In this document: positions 43,529 through 54,682 of the stretch, piece after piece
How positions within the stretch are numbered: the stretch's first letter is position 1
Layout: each line of letters opens with the position of its first letter
Source of the DNA: Euphorbia lathyris
Lineage: Eukaryota; Streptophyta; Magnoliopsida; Malpighiales; Euphorbiaceae
Direction: 5' to 3'
Length of the DNA stretch: 64,000 nucleotides
NCBI RefSeq assembly: GCF_963576675.1
Contig: NC_088917.1
Coordinates: 18,876,001 to 18,940,000, forward strand
The notes under the pieces: model-generated
What the model was told of the DNA's origin: nothing
The model's database searches: none
The model's input: only the letters and a program-made list of their open reading frames with translations
Program-made: the position numbers and the translations under genes

Positions 43529-43999
43529 ATTAGCCTTTAGCTTTAAGATTGACTTGTGTATTTTGTGCTGACCATTTATATCAACTTAAGCATCTTTTCA
43601 TTCATACTGTTTTGTTGATAAGTGATGCTTACATGTTGATCTGTCTAAAATTGAACAAACAAATAAATTCAACTTAAAAATATACTCAGTACACATTAAC
43701 TCTAATACATCCACACATAAACTCTGATACCAAAACTATTCATGTATCAAACTGAGTAAACATTGAACTCCTCTGAAAGTTGACCTAGGTTCATCTAAAT
43801 TAGATCTTAGAAAATCTAGGATTGAACTAAGTCAGTATAAACATGTCTTCCCTTATTACTCAATTAAATCTTAGAAGGTTTAGAGTTAAGACAATGTATG
43901 CAACCCTTACGGGGGAGTAATTTCAGAAGAATAAAATGTAATTCAATCATGGGGAATTTCAAATGCTGAGTTCCATAAATTAAATATTTTGCCAACATC
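43529..43999. other. SIRE 3' untranslated region
   Basis: Non-coding, AT-rich, equivalent to 3361-3887 of the minus element. Confidence 0.6.
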
Positions 44000-44013
44000 A
44001 AAATGGGGGAGTT
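44000..44013 (+). other. Polypurine tract of plus SIRE
   Basis: AAAATGGGGGAGTT before the LTR start TGTTGAAACACC. Confidence 0.85.
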
Positions 44014-45505
44014 TGTTGAAACACCTTTTCACAAGATTTTGATTTGACAAAATCATTTAAGTTTAATCCATGATTAAGAGACAATTAAATTTAAGTGCTT
44101 TGATTTAATTGTACTAATCCGTTTGTTCAATATTGAGTATAAATATAAATGCAAAAAGAAATAAAGATTAAGACAGGACAAAGTCAGCATAAGAACACAA
44201 CACAAGCTGAGTGAAGAGCAACTCAGCACAAAGATAAGACATCTTCAAAACAACAGCTTAAGAATGGAGCTGATCAAAGAAGCTGAGTGGGATGGAACTC
44301 AGCATAAAAGAAGTCTGCTTCAGAACTAGATCTTGCGGAACGAAGCTGACCACAGAAGCTGAGTGAAAAAGAACTCAGTATGAGATTTGGTGACAATCAA
44401 AGACAATGACTGTCGAAGTAAAGCTGAGTGATCTTCAGGACAGCATGAATGATCCGTTAGCTAAAGGACAAATCCGACAACTGTCTGCACCAATAATTGA
44501 AGCCTTGGAATTACGCAAAAGCCAAATTCCGAGATGCATGGGTCAACTGTTCGTTACTAAAAGACAAACTTCCGCAAGAAGATAAAGCCTGTAGGAAGAA
44601 GACAAGCCTGACATCTGAAGAAATCAGAAAACAAGATTGGTCTGCACATCTGAAGCTGACCAGAAGGTGTCCCCCAAAAGAGCCGTTTTGGATTCAATGG
44701 ACAAATCAAATTCAAATCATTTTGATCCTCAAAGTTCAACTATAAAAGGACAAGCAATCCTCTTGGATCATTGCCGAATTACAGAAAATACAAGAGAGAA
44801 AAATACAAGTTTAAAGCACTCAAAAACAAGAAAGAAATCTTACACCAATCTTCTATCCTTGTGTAAATGCTAGATTGATTGTTTTGTAATCATCTAAAGT
44901 GTTCTTTATCTGAAAAAGAGCAAATTGTATCAATTGTAAATTGAGAGTGTTGTGCTGAGTGTTTGGTTGTAAATACTAAGTGGTAGAGAAATCTAGGTGC
45001 TGGGTTGTAGCACTTAGTAGGAGTTGAGTAGACGAATAGAGGAAGATACTCTTGCATATTCAACTGCCTTGTAATCGGTTTGTGCTCTACCTTTAAAGAG
45101 CTCAGTATTGGATTCTAAAAGCCCGGAGGAGTTTGGGGACTGGACGTAGGCGGAGAGGCCGAACCAGGATAAGTGATACTGAGTAATTTCTAACTCTCAT
45201 AAAATATATATATGTGCATGTGTTGCTTGTTATATTTACTCAGCATAGAAATTGTTTAAAGCTGACACTGAGTAAATTGGAGTGCTGAGTTGGAAGCTGA
45301 CCACAAGAGTGTCAATTCCCAACTCACAAGTGAAACAGTCATAGCCAACATCTTACTAAAGCTGTCTTACACTAAGATCGGCCAAGCTGACCAAAGCTGA
45401 GTTAATAAACTCACCAAAATTATCAAGTCAGCAAGATTAATTAGCGAAAAAGTTACATTAGTTCCTAACCCCCCCCCCTTTGGAACTAATCACATGGGAC
45501 CAACA
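44014..45505 (+). repeat. 3' LTR of plus SIRE (1492 bp)
   Basis: Matches 13877-15372 with a few tens of differences, including a shorter TA microsatellite near 45205. Ends GGGACCAACA, then TSD TTATT. Confidence 0.92.
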
Positions 45506-45510
45506 TTATT

Positions 45511-46587
45511 TTCAATTAGAGCCTCAAATTCGTCAGTCATGGCCTGTGTCCAATTCGGATCACGTAAGGCTAGGATATGTGTTTTGGGGATCGGGGATAT
45601 GGCGGGTGGTGTAGACACAGATAAGTTAAGCATTCGACGACGTTTGTGAATGTCGTGTTGGGCTCGGGTGGTCATAGTATGTGTGTTGGGATTGGGCTAG
45701 TGAGTGGATGTATTTAGAGTGTTTGTATGATCAGGAACATTAGTCATGGACGGTGAATTGGGGGAATTAGTGACTGAATCTGTTCGAACAGGAAAAACGG
45801 TTCGTGACATGACTTTTGAGCTATGAGAGGAATTACTAGATGACACAGGGGAGGTGTTTGACTCGGGGACAGACGACACCGAGGAAACAAACGAGGACCA
45901 GATGCGATGAATAAGGGAACCGACGGGAGAGACAGGGGACACTATAGAAGAAGCGACGAGAGACGCGGGGGAAATCGAAGGGGAAGACTCGATGTGTGAC
46001 GTAAGGGGCAACAAAAATGACGATGTGGATAGGGGGGTAGTGGACACAAGAATGAGGGAGGGTTCGAAGACGCTACGGACTTGTGACACGGACGAGGGAG
46101 ATGAGTCAGATGGACGGGATGCGTAAGGCGCAGATTGGAGAAAATGAGCAGGGACGGGAGAGGTGGAAGAGTCGCACAGAGAGCTTTTATTTGCGCTAGA
46201 CTCATTGGATGACAGGTTAGACGCAAACGGATAAACTGACTCGTTGAAGGTAACATACCGGGAGACTATAATTTTGTGTTTAGATAGGTCAAAGCACTTA
46301 TAACCTCTGTGATTTGGTGGATAACCGAGGAAGACACATGTAAGTTGGGTCTCGTTGATAGAGTATTTTGTGGGAGTTTGGTAATCAAGAATTTTGTGGG
46401 GATAAATATTAAGAAGATAGGTTGCAAGTTCTAGTGCATGATGCCAAAAATGAAACGGAATGGAGGCATGATTCATAACAGTCCGAACATCATTATTAAT
46501 AGTTCTAATTGTTCGTTCGGATTTTCCATTTTGAGGTGATATGTATGGACACGAAAAACGAAATTGCATTCCATGATTATTACAGAA
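45511..46587 (-). pseudogene. Ale-type copia integrase C-terminus to RT start
   Basis: Minus strand: YISPQNGKSERTIRTINN (integrase glutamate motif), YLLNIYPHKIL, CVFLGYPPNHRGYKCFD, a serine/proline-rich linker and ILALRDPNWTQAMTDEFEALIEN, which begins the RT region. An internal deletion of roughly 90 bp is likely between TPTKYSI and TQLTCVF, compared with usual family length. A TAG at 45697-45699 interrupts the linker in frame. Continues at 13871 once the plus SIRE is removed. Confidence 0.85.
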
Positions 46588-47619
46588 TTACCGAAAAGAG
46601 TTATTATTAAATTCACCCATGTTATCGCATTGAAAAACTTTGATATCACGCTCAAATTGAGTACGAACGAATGTTCGAAATTGAATAAAGATAGAGTAGA
46701 CTTGAGATTTGTTGGCTAAAGGAAATGTCCATAGAAAGTTGGTAAAATTGTTAAGGAACAATACATAGTAACGATGACCACTAGAACTTAAAATAGGAGA
46801 TGTCCAAATATCACTGTGAACTAAATCAAAAGGCATACATGCAGAATTGTGAGAGGACTGAAAAGGTAATTTAACTTGTTTTCCATTTACACAAGAAGAG
46901 CAAATAGAAATACTTTTATTCCTATTACATGAAATCAAATGCTTATTCAATAGGGCGTTCATAATGGGAAGCCCTAGATGCCCTAAACGGTTATGCCAGA
47001 CATCAGAAGACAGTGCGGTGAATACGGACGGGGACAAGTGTGGTGTGGAATGACTAGACATGACTGGATAGAGGTCCCCGGTGCTGTTACATCTCATGAT
47101 AGGTGTACCCGTTTGTAAATCCTTCACAGAAAAACCGAATGGGTCAAATTCGATAGAAACTTGGTTATCTTTGGTAAACTGGCGGACAGAAATAAGATTT
47201 TTGATAAGTTTGGGTGCATGCAAGACATTATTTAAATGTAAGGGTTTATTTTTAGAAGGTAAATTAGCATAACCAGATCCACAAATAGGAACACAGTGAC
47301 CATTACCGATAATAATATTTTCATTGAAGCTCGAATTAAAATAAGAAGTGAGTGTACCTTGATTTGCTGTTATGTGGGAGGTGGCTCCTGTATCCATGTG
47401 CCATTGATCAAGAGGTGGTGATATAGTCATTGTATGCATGGCCTCTACTATATCAGTGTGCATATATGGTTGGGGTGCCACATTAAGGTGAGCTTGTGGG
47501 CTGCCGGGTCGAGGACCGAGAATTCCCGATTGAGATTGCTGTCTGCCAGAAGAGTACTGTGGCTGCCAAGAGTTTGTAGGAAATGGGCAAGGCGGAGCCG
47601 CCCATGGCTGTGGCTGCCC
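46588..47619 (-). pseudogene. Ale-type copia protease and integrase N-terminus
   Basis: Same frame as gag. Protease WHMDTGATSHIT (D-T-G). GAG-pre-integrase VWHNRLGHLGLP and CSSCVNGKQ give the HHCC ligands. Integrase core starts FDLVHSDIW and includes CDNMGEFNN, where the usual DNGGEF glycine is methionine. Stop TAA at 46588-46590 after NNSFR. Confidence 0.85.
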
Positions 47620-48564
47620 CTACGACTGCGTGTACGCCCATGGAGGGAAGGAGGTAGGGTGATAGTGCGGATAGCCCACCGTTCTATAGTGGTGGCGGCC
47701 CCCACGTCCGCGATATGGGCGATTGCCGTAGCGACCATCGCGGCTGTTGTGTCCGGAATGGTGGGGTGCTGAACGCGCGGGAGGAAGATGTGATGGCGAT
47801 GCAGAAGGGTCGGTGGTGGAGGACGCTGTTAGGGCAACGAGATTGGGTGGACTATTGTGCTTTCTGGATAGAGCCGTTTCTTCGAGGATTAACATTGACC
47901 GAGCTTTGTGAAAGGGTGGGAGAGGATCACCATGGCGAAGTTGAGTGCCTACGGTATCATATGCATCAGTAAGACCTGAGATGAGTTGAAGGACCATCTG
48001 GTCATTGGTAACAGGGCAGTCTACGTTGGACAATTGATCAGATAGGGATTTCAGATGTTGACAGTAGGAGGAAACATCAGAAAAATCATCAAGCTTAACT
48101 TTGGAGAACTCTTGCTGAAGAAATAAGGCACGAGAATGTTTATTGTCAGAGAAGATATCTTGGAGACGGCTCCAGGCTGTGGCTGCGGAAGAATCAGCTT
48201 CAATAATTATGTGAAGGAGATTAAGAGAAATAGTGCTGTAAATCCATTGAAGGACCACGACATCAATACGAGACCATAGTTCAGGGTTTGTGGTTCGGAT
48301 GGAGTTGTCAGAATCGTTTTCAGGTGATGGAAGGATGTGGTCTAGGACTTGGAAAGCTTTAGCGTGGAGTTTGAATAAGGCAGCCCAGGTCGGATAGTGG
48401 CCTTTTTCAACATCCAGGGTAATTTTGATGAAGGTGGAGATATTGGATACAGTGAGGGAGAGATGGGTAGGAGTATGTGTTTCGGTTTTGGGGGATTCAT
48501 TATTGGAGTTGGCAGTGTGTACGGTGTTGGTGTTTGTGTTTGATGTCGCCGACGTGTTTGTCAT
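47620..48564 (-). pseudogene. Ale-type copia gag
   Basis: ATG 48564 (MTNTSATSNTNTN). UBN2-type gag domain with YPTWAALFKLHAKAF, WSRLQDIFSDNKHSRALFLQQEF and LKSLSDQLSNVDCPV. The C-terminus is arginine/glycine-rich (NRPYRGRGGRHH) instead of having a clear zinc knuckle. It ends at an in-frame TAG (47620-47622); pol follows in the same frame, so the TAG is probably a mutation in a gag-pol polyprotein. Confidence 0.85.
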
Positions 48565-48666
48565 GGTGGCGGAAGGGTGGTTGGCGGCAGTATTAGGGTT
48601 TGAGGAAGGAGAGGTCGACGGGTTTGAGGAGGAAGGAAGAGAAAGTAAGATCAGAATTAGGTTAGG

Positions 48667-48678
48667 TCTCTGATACCA
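48667..48678 (-). other. Primer-binding site (initiator tRNA-Met) of Ale-type element
   Basis: TGGTATCAGAGA on the minus strand, abutting the LTR. Confidence 0.88.
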
Positions 48679-48897
48679 TGTAACAATTTGAATTGTTCAG
48701 TGATTGTTATTGATGTATAAGATAGTATATATACAGATTACAGTTTGTATCTAACTGAATGACTAAATCTAGACTCTAGGCTAGAGATAGGGAACTAGCT
48801 ATTTTATACAAATAGATAAGGGACTAAATGGTAAATATGTCTAATAATTATTAGCATATCAAGCTAGAGCATTGAGGTTAATTAATTAGATATCACA
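48679..48897 (-). repeat. 5' LTR of Ale-type element (219 bp)
   Basis: On the minus strand TGTGATATCT to TTGTTACA. The short LTR is usual for this lineage. Its outer end (48897) is the right boundary of the whole nested cluster. The partner LTR lies left of the window. Confidence 0.78.
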
Positions 48898-48968
48898 ATT
48901 TTACACACAGAAAAAGGAAAAAAAGATATTACAATCTGGAAAAAAGAGAGGTCTAAAAAGAAGAAAAG

Positions 48969-49280
48969 ATGTCAGTTTCAACAGAAGCAATGGCGATGGC
49001 AGACATGGATTATGAAGAATGGGGTATGGATATCAATGAATATGAACGACATGAGTCAGAACCACCGCCTCACTTATTAGTAGAGGACGAAGAAGAAAGC
49101 AGAATTAGGGAAGATGATATTCATAGATGCAGCAGCTTCAAGATCATCACTAAGTATGCTAATGAAGAAGACGATGATCATGATTTTCAGACAAATGTGG
49201 ACGAAAAGAGAATACCCAAAATGTTGATAGTGATGTTCAAAACCTTTATGAGGTTGTTAATTGTCATTATTAATTTATAA
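48969..49280 (+). CDS. Unrecognised acidic ORF between Ale element and MULE
   Basis: 103 codons starting MSVSTEAMAMADMDYEEWGM, rich in Glu and Asp, ending MRLLIVIINL at a TAA that abuts the probable MULE end. It may be the first exon of a host gene cut by the MULE, or chance. The C-terminal hydrophobic tail looks unlike the rest and may be intron readthrough. I do not recognise a family. Confidence 0.3.
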   Translation: MSVSTEAMAMADMDYEEWGMDINEYERHESEPPPHLLVEDEEESRIREDDIHRCSSFKIITKYANEEDDDHDFQTNVDEKRIPKMLIVMFKTFMRLLIVIINL

Positions 49281-49282
49281 TA

Positions 49283-49510
49283 GGGATAATTACTAATCTA
49301 ACCTAATCAAAGACCCCAATTTACATATCTAACTCACATTGCTTCCATTTTACCAAATTAGACATTTAAACCCATTTTGGACAAAACTACCCTTATTCTT
49401 ATATAACAACCATCTCCTCCTTCCCTTTCATTTACTTTCACATTCTCACAAAAAAAATCATCAACTCAACCCAAGATCTAAGCACATCCATACCCCATTC
49501 AAGTTCATGT
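49283..49510 (+). repeat. Probable left terminal region (TIR) of a MULE
   Basis: Starts GGGATAATTACTAATC and includes ACAAAACTACCCTTATTC, wording typical of Mutator-like TIRs. It lies about 670 bp upstream of the transposase start. The right TIR and the 9-bp TSD are outside the window, so the boundary is not proven. Confidence 0.4.
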
Positions 49511-49609
49511 AAGTATCATTTCTTCATTTTTCATACACATTACTAAAATACACAGTTGGTATTTGAATGCATCTGTTTGAATCTTGACATTTTTCGATTC
49601 CGCCATTGT

Positions 49610-49815
49610 CGCCCGATGTGTCGCATTCTGGTGCTCAAATGCGACACAGAGAATCAAATGCGACAATAACTAACATATAGCTTATCGCATTCATAGCCAT
49701 GTTGCATTTGCGGTCGCATTTGGCGGTCGCATTTGATGTAGCATGTCGCATTTGGCGGTCGCATTTTGGTATAGCTTGTCGAATTTGAGTCGCATTTTGG
49801 TGTATCATGTCGTAT
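49610..49815. repeat. Array of about twelve GTCGCATTT words
   Basis: GTCGCATTTGG-like words at irregular 14-25 bp spacing in both orientations (AAATGCGAC near 49637 and 49657). It lies between the MULE end and the transposase gene. A dispersed sub-terminal binding-site array is one reading. Confidence 0.75.
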
Positions 49816-49955
49816 TTGAGCATCATTTACATATGAATTGGCTTTATTATGTTTTGATCACGTGTCCATTTTACTAAATGTAGAAGTATGTCAACCAAAG
49901 AGAGGTGTACGTGTTTTTTTTATCTTGGAACGGACTGTGGACCACAGAAGGAACT

Positions 49956-50366
49956 ATGATGACATACGTGGGTGGTAAAGCGAAGTTGTTGGTTTTGCCA
50001 AAAGAGATTGACTTGTAAAAGTTGAAAGAGAAAGTTTATGGTGCACTTCGCGTTGATTCAACTTCGTATAATCTCCAAATGTCCATGCAAGCGACATATG
50101 GTCCAAATAAACTGCGTGGTGGGATAGCACATATTGATGATGATGAAGATGTCATGGGATTCATAGAGTATTGCCGAATGAATCCGACCGATTTGATTCC
50201 ATTGTATGTTACTCTAAACATGCGAACAACAGAAGCTTCAGCATTGCGACCTAACAAGGATGGACATGTTAACAAGGATGGACATGTTGGTCAAAGCAAA
50301 CCAACAGAAGTAGTAAGTAATGATCCCACCATCGAACTGGATGCTCCTATACATGGTAAGGATGAC
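49956..50366 (+). pseudogene. MULE transposase gene, 5' part (PB1-like domain)
   Basis: ATG 49956 (MMTYVGGKAKLLVLPKEIDL) with an in-frame TAA at 50016-50018, then KEKVYGALRVDSTSYNLQM, LRGGIAHIDDDEDVMGFIEY and DLIPLYVTL. This is the N-terminal PB1-like segment of plant MULE transposases. Interrupted after GAT GAC by Athila B; removing 50367-63249 (element plus one TSD copy) rejoins the frame at 63250. Confidence 0.8.
50362..50366. repeat. Target site duplication of Athila B (ATGAC)
   Basis: ATGAC here and at 63245-63249. Confidence 0.93.
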
Positions 50367-51866
50367 TGTTGAGCGATTTCCGCAAGTGCACGGTATACGC
50401 TTGTAGTAATAAAAGATATCGATCCCACAGGGAACGTTTTTTGAACAAAACTTATTTATAATCAGTTAAATTTACTTTAAAGGTTTATAATATGGAAAAT
50501 CGTTTAATCGGTTTTGGTTTTGAAATTGCTAGAATAAGAATTAGATTAGAATATGAAGATGTTAGAAAATATCTGATTTAAGATTGAATTTGCAAAACAG
50601 GAACGTTTTAGTACTTTAGAAAAGTAAACAGGTATATTTGTTTGCATTAAGCAAAGAAACAACTTTAAACTTTGTACGAATTATAAAGATGAAATAAATG
50701 TCGGAACCTCTAATTAATTGGCTTTGAACGCGACAAAGCCCTTTCGGGATAGTTGCCCTTAATCAAATTAAAACTCTTTCGAGATGATAATTTGCCTAAG
50801 TGTTCAACAAAGTTTCCTTGTAAAGATTTGAATTAAATACGTTTTAATGAAAACACCAGCATCAATCCACTTCGGCTCATTTACCAAAGTGCTGCATAAG
50901 AATCTATCGAATAGAACGGACTTTATTAGATGAAATATAAATTGATACAAGTTTACAGAGAACATGGAGCATTGAATTCTTCGACGGCGTGCAAGTGAAC
51001 GGGTTGTCAATCCTTTCCTTGGGTTTCGTTAGAGTTTGTCAGGCTCAGGGGCGAATCCTCTACTCAATCTTCTCGCTGAATCTTCGTAATAGAGACTGGG
51101 TCGGTCTACTACCAAAATGAAAACTAAACTGGAACAATGTCTAAACGCTACTGAATTTGTTATTAATTTGTAAACAATGTGTGTACATCATATTGCTTTT
51201 TACAGAATCTAAATCTAACTTCTGAATCACTTGACTCGGAATTTCTGCATAAATTCTACACTAATTTCTTTCTTCTACACATATCACTATATCTTTGTTA
51301 TTTTTTTCTCTCAATTCTCCATCAACTCTTTATTTATAGATGTTGAAGATTTTTGATTGAAGTGTCGTGTCCGTTGTGAAGGATTGTGTCCGCTGCGAAA
51401 TGACGTCTTTATCCACCCGAACGATCGTGTTTCGTCGAAAACGAAAGTGTGTAACTAGGCTTCCAAAATCTCCTGCTCGTACCGAGAATATCAAATTCAC
51501 TACCGAGAATGGGGGAGCAACAATTTGGTCATCGGACGAAGGGAAAAAAGGCTGAAGGACGCGTGTCGCGACCGTGAAAAGGGGGGGCCGCAGTCGCGGC
51601 ACAGAGTGTTTTTCACTTTTTCGCTCTCGTTTGTGTCCTCGACTTGGCGTTATTAATTTTCGTCGTCTTTGACTCCTTTTGTAGGGCTTTTCTTCTATTT
51701 TTGAGCTCTTTTTACTCCTATTTGGATTTTACCAAATATTTATGTACCTTGCACGAAAGAAACATATTCGAGAGTAAAAGTATTCTAAATAGGTATGAAT
51801 AGCATAAATTCGTAGCAATATTGATGTAATTATTGATGATATTTTAGGTATATTTTGGGCTTAACA
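50367..51866 (-). repeat. 3' LTR of Athila B (1500 bp)
   Basis: TGTTAAGCCC (51866) to CGCTCAACA (50367) on the minus strand. Cis-module at 51479-51605. The polypurine tract is at 51867-51881. Confidence 0.92.
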
Positions 51867-52224
51867 AATCTCCACACTTAATCTTTTGCTAGTCCCGAGC
51901 AAAATTTCACTGATTTTATTCTTTAACTAATCTCTTTATGAAAATAAAACATATATCTTTGTATTACCTTTTAAATTAGTTAAGCCGAAAAGACTAACTT
52001 CGCATGACAAATTTATACGCAAAATATCAAACTAACTTAGTATAAATACGATATATCATTCATCTTGTATTTCCAATTTTTGTATTGAAGCATTGGGGAC
52101 GAAATAAGCACGCATGTTTTTGAGTTTTTCATCTCAAGGCATTTCAAAGCACAAAATTTTCTTTCCCAAACCTAAACTAATATATAAGATATATTAAAAT
52201 GAATAAGTACTTGTTTTTATTTGC

Positions 52225-52470
52225 TTGGTTACGTCCGAAATAAGGGTGGTTTCAACCGTAACCTTATACGTATTTTATTACTTTGTGTTCGCTTAAGAGG
52301 TACCGACACGCTTAATTTTTATTTTATTTTTAACGTTCCTTCCATACCTCGATTGTGATAAGGGTGGTCGCAACCGTGGCCAAAAGTAAATGGTACTTAA
52401 TTTTCTTCCCTTTCATACCTCGATTGTGATAAGGTTGGCCTCAATCGTGGCCAAAAGTTAAGAATTCAAC
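52225..52470. repeat. Tandem repeats in the Athila B 3' UTR
   Basis: Units with CATACCTCGATTGTGATAAGG and CGTGGCCAAAAGT, the reverse complement of 41255-41530. Flanking sequence to 52980 is AT-rich and non-coding. Confidence 0.7.
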
Positions 52471-52980
52471 TAATTGATTAATTAATATGAAACATGAAAT
52501 TGTAACTTGGGAAAAAGAAAAATAGCACATTCATCCTATATTGATTTAAAATTCAACATGTATTATGGCTAAAGTTTCCTTAAAAACTTCAATTAGTTTT
52601 AATGTAAGACGAAATCAAACCGAGCTAAAAAATTATTAGTTTAATTAAAAGCCTATAAACCTAATTGAAAATTTAAAATAAGATTTATTCTATCATGAAT
52701 TGCATGATATAAAATAGAGATTGAATAAAGAATTTTTTAATTAAAATACATTCACTCGAGACAATTTTTCTTAAAATCGTATCGGAGATTTGTGAAAAAT
52801 TTGAAAAATATATTACCCGTATAGAAATATTGTTTCTATCGATAATGATAACCTAAACAAATAATCATATTAACTTATGAAAATGTTAAAAAATGTTTTG
52901 CAATATATATATGTGTTGCATTTGCATGAATATCATTCGTTGCATTTGTTCGTATTTGTGTAGAAATTAATATATGTATG

Positions 52981-52997
52981 TCTCCCCCCACACTTAA
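52981..52997 (-). other. Internal polypurine-tract-like sequence (element B)
   Basis: On the minus strand TTAAGTGTGGGGGGAGA, 1.1 kb before the 3' LTR; counterpart of 33717-33734. Confidence 0.5.
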
Positions 52998-53180
52998 ATT
53001 GGATCATGTCCTCATGGGTGCAAAAATAAAGGAGAAAACATAAAATACGAAACAAAGATTGAAATTGAGCAAATTAAACATTCAACATAAAATTAAAAAT
53101 TGAAAATTGTACCAAACATAAGAAAATGAAAATTGTACCAAACATATAACAAGATAAAAATAAAATGAAAGGAAAACAAC

Positions 53181-53790
53181 CTAAGCTTGAGGTGGTGAAT
53201 CGGGAGATGTAGGTGACGTCTCCACATTGCGGCGTCGGAAAAAGGAAAGCATCCGATGCCGAGTCGATCTATGCTCACGCCTCAAAAGGTTAAAGTTGTC
53301 ATTCATCACCATATTGTTTTCAACCAAATCATCAATTCTTAAATTCATTTGACGATTGTTGGAATTGATTTGGTCCAAAATCCTCCACAAATCTACCGGA
53401 TCATCCACTGCTTGAGGTGCTTGGGGTTGTGCTTGAGCCGGTGGTTCATCGTCCTCTCCTTCCGCATCTCCGCCGCCTTCGGTACCTACAAATTGAGAAC
53501 TTGAAGCGCCACCACCCATAGTGCCACGAAGATGGGCAATACGGGTAGCATAGGAAATAAAGACGGGAGGACCTTGGGGAAGCAATAAATGAGCTCGCTC
53601 AAGAGCCGAGATGTCCAAAAGCGGCACATACCCACGGTAGGTGGACATGTCATATTCGGCCAATTCACCCCGAGCTCCCAACACAATTGCGGTGATAAAA
53701 TTACAAAGAGGGATTTGAATGGTACTAGCCCTCGAAGCACGGAATAAATTGTCAAATAAAATACCAATGCTATCAATCCTCAAGTCTTTA
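53181..53790 (-). pseudogene. Athila ORF-b, 5'-truncated (element B)
   Basis: Keeps the last 200 codons of ORF-b (from LKDLRIDSIGILFDN to the end). About 750 bp, including the ATG, are deleted compared with element A (about 32176-32925), with a 2-bp microhomology (CT) at the junction. The 5' leader is now fused in frame, so a longer open frame with an ATG at 54062 exists but is an accident of the deletion. Confidence 0.85.
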
Positions 53791-53969
53791 AGTAAAAGTA
53801 GGTTTTTGGGGAAGAGTTTAGAGTAAGGGATTGGGTAAAAATAGAGGTGATGTGAGGTTTGTGTAAGAGGTAGGTTTATATAGGGTTGTATAGGTAGGTG
53901 AATAGGTAGAATAGGAATAGGAATAGGCAAAATTTGGTGGCAAAATCGGATTGAATAGGGCAAATTATA

Positions 53970-54096
53970 CGCGTGTCGCGACCGCGAATGGCAAAGCCGC
54001 GGTCGCGGCACGCGACTTTCAGGCAATTTTCGCAATGAAAAATGGCCGAACTTGCTGGTCATACCGAGAATTTCTTAATTCTCGATAGAGAATTGG
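53970..54096 (-). promoter_or_regulatory. Athila cis-module before ORF-b (element B)
   Basis: Complete hairpin CGCGTGTCGCGACCGCG, loop, CGCGGTCGCGGCACGCG (53970-54016) and TACCGAGAAT (54062-54071) facing an altered copy. The TATA-like TTTATATAGG is near 53880. Confidence 0.6.
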
Positions 54097-54682
54097 TTGA
54101 AATGGCCAATTTTGGTGCCTTTTGACTTGGTTTGTGCATTTTTTGTTGTGGAATGGTTCCTGAACTTAATATTAAATGTTCCTGCACTTAAAACTAAAAT
54201 AAATGACATTAATTGCAAGGAAAACCAAAGGTTTAACCTTAATAAATTAAATTAAAATAAATTTATTATGAAGAATTAATGAAACTTAAATGTGCATTTA
54301 TGCATATAAGTTGAGAGAACCATATTAAATGCATAATAAGTGCATGTTAATACATATTTAATACATGAATTGAATTGATTAAATAATAACTTAATTTATT
54401 AAAAATAAATTGAGTTACAAATAGAATTAAACGTGAATATACGTGTGGAAAAATAGAAAACCATATTAGTTCAAGTGAATCCTTTTTATCTTAATTTGAT
54501 TATGAAAAATTAGAATGTACCCATATGAAATATACTAAGTATATATAATGGATCAAATGGATAAAAATTAAGAATTGAAAGAAATAAGATCTTTATTATT
54601 GTAACATATGTACAAATAATGAAAACAAACCAATAATTAATACAAAACAAAATATATACAAAAATAAAATGAAAAACATAAA

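Larger units (their letters stand above)
13877..45505 (+). mobile_element. SIRE/Maximus-type Ty1/copia retrotransposon (plus strand) hosting nested insertions
   Basis: Full-length element with 5' LTR 13877-15372, PBS, gag, pol, ORF3, polypurine tract and 3' LTR 44014-45505, flanked by TTATT. Subtracting a solo LTR (16896-18505) and Athila A with its nested Tat element (25286-43368) leaves roughly 11.9 kb. Its gag-pol frame is continuous across the solo LTR site, with pol following gag in frame after a UAG. Gag has two stops, pol two and ORF3 two, all relative to the minus-strand relative. LTRs are about 98% identical by eye. Confidence 0.92.
45511..48897 (-). mobile_element. Ale/Retrofit-type Ty1/copia element, 5' portion
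   Basis: 5' LTR 48679-48897, PBS 48667-48678 and gag-pol in one frame, interrupted at 45510 by the plus SIRE element and continued at 13549-13871. The element hosts the whole cluster to its left. Its 3' end is outside the window. It carries more stops than the younger insertions, as expected for the oldest layer. Confidence 0.88.

Noticed and set aside
53181..54062. 293-codon ORF starting MTSKFGHFSL as a separate gene
   Set aside because: It is the former 5' leader fused to the ORF-b tail by a deletion; element A shows the ancestral state.
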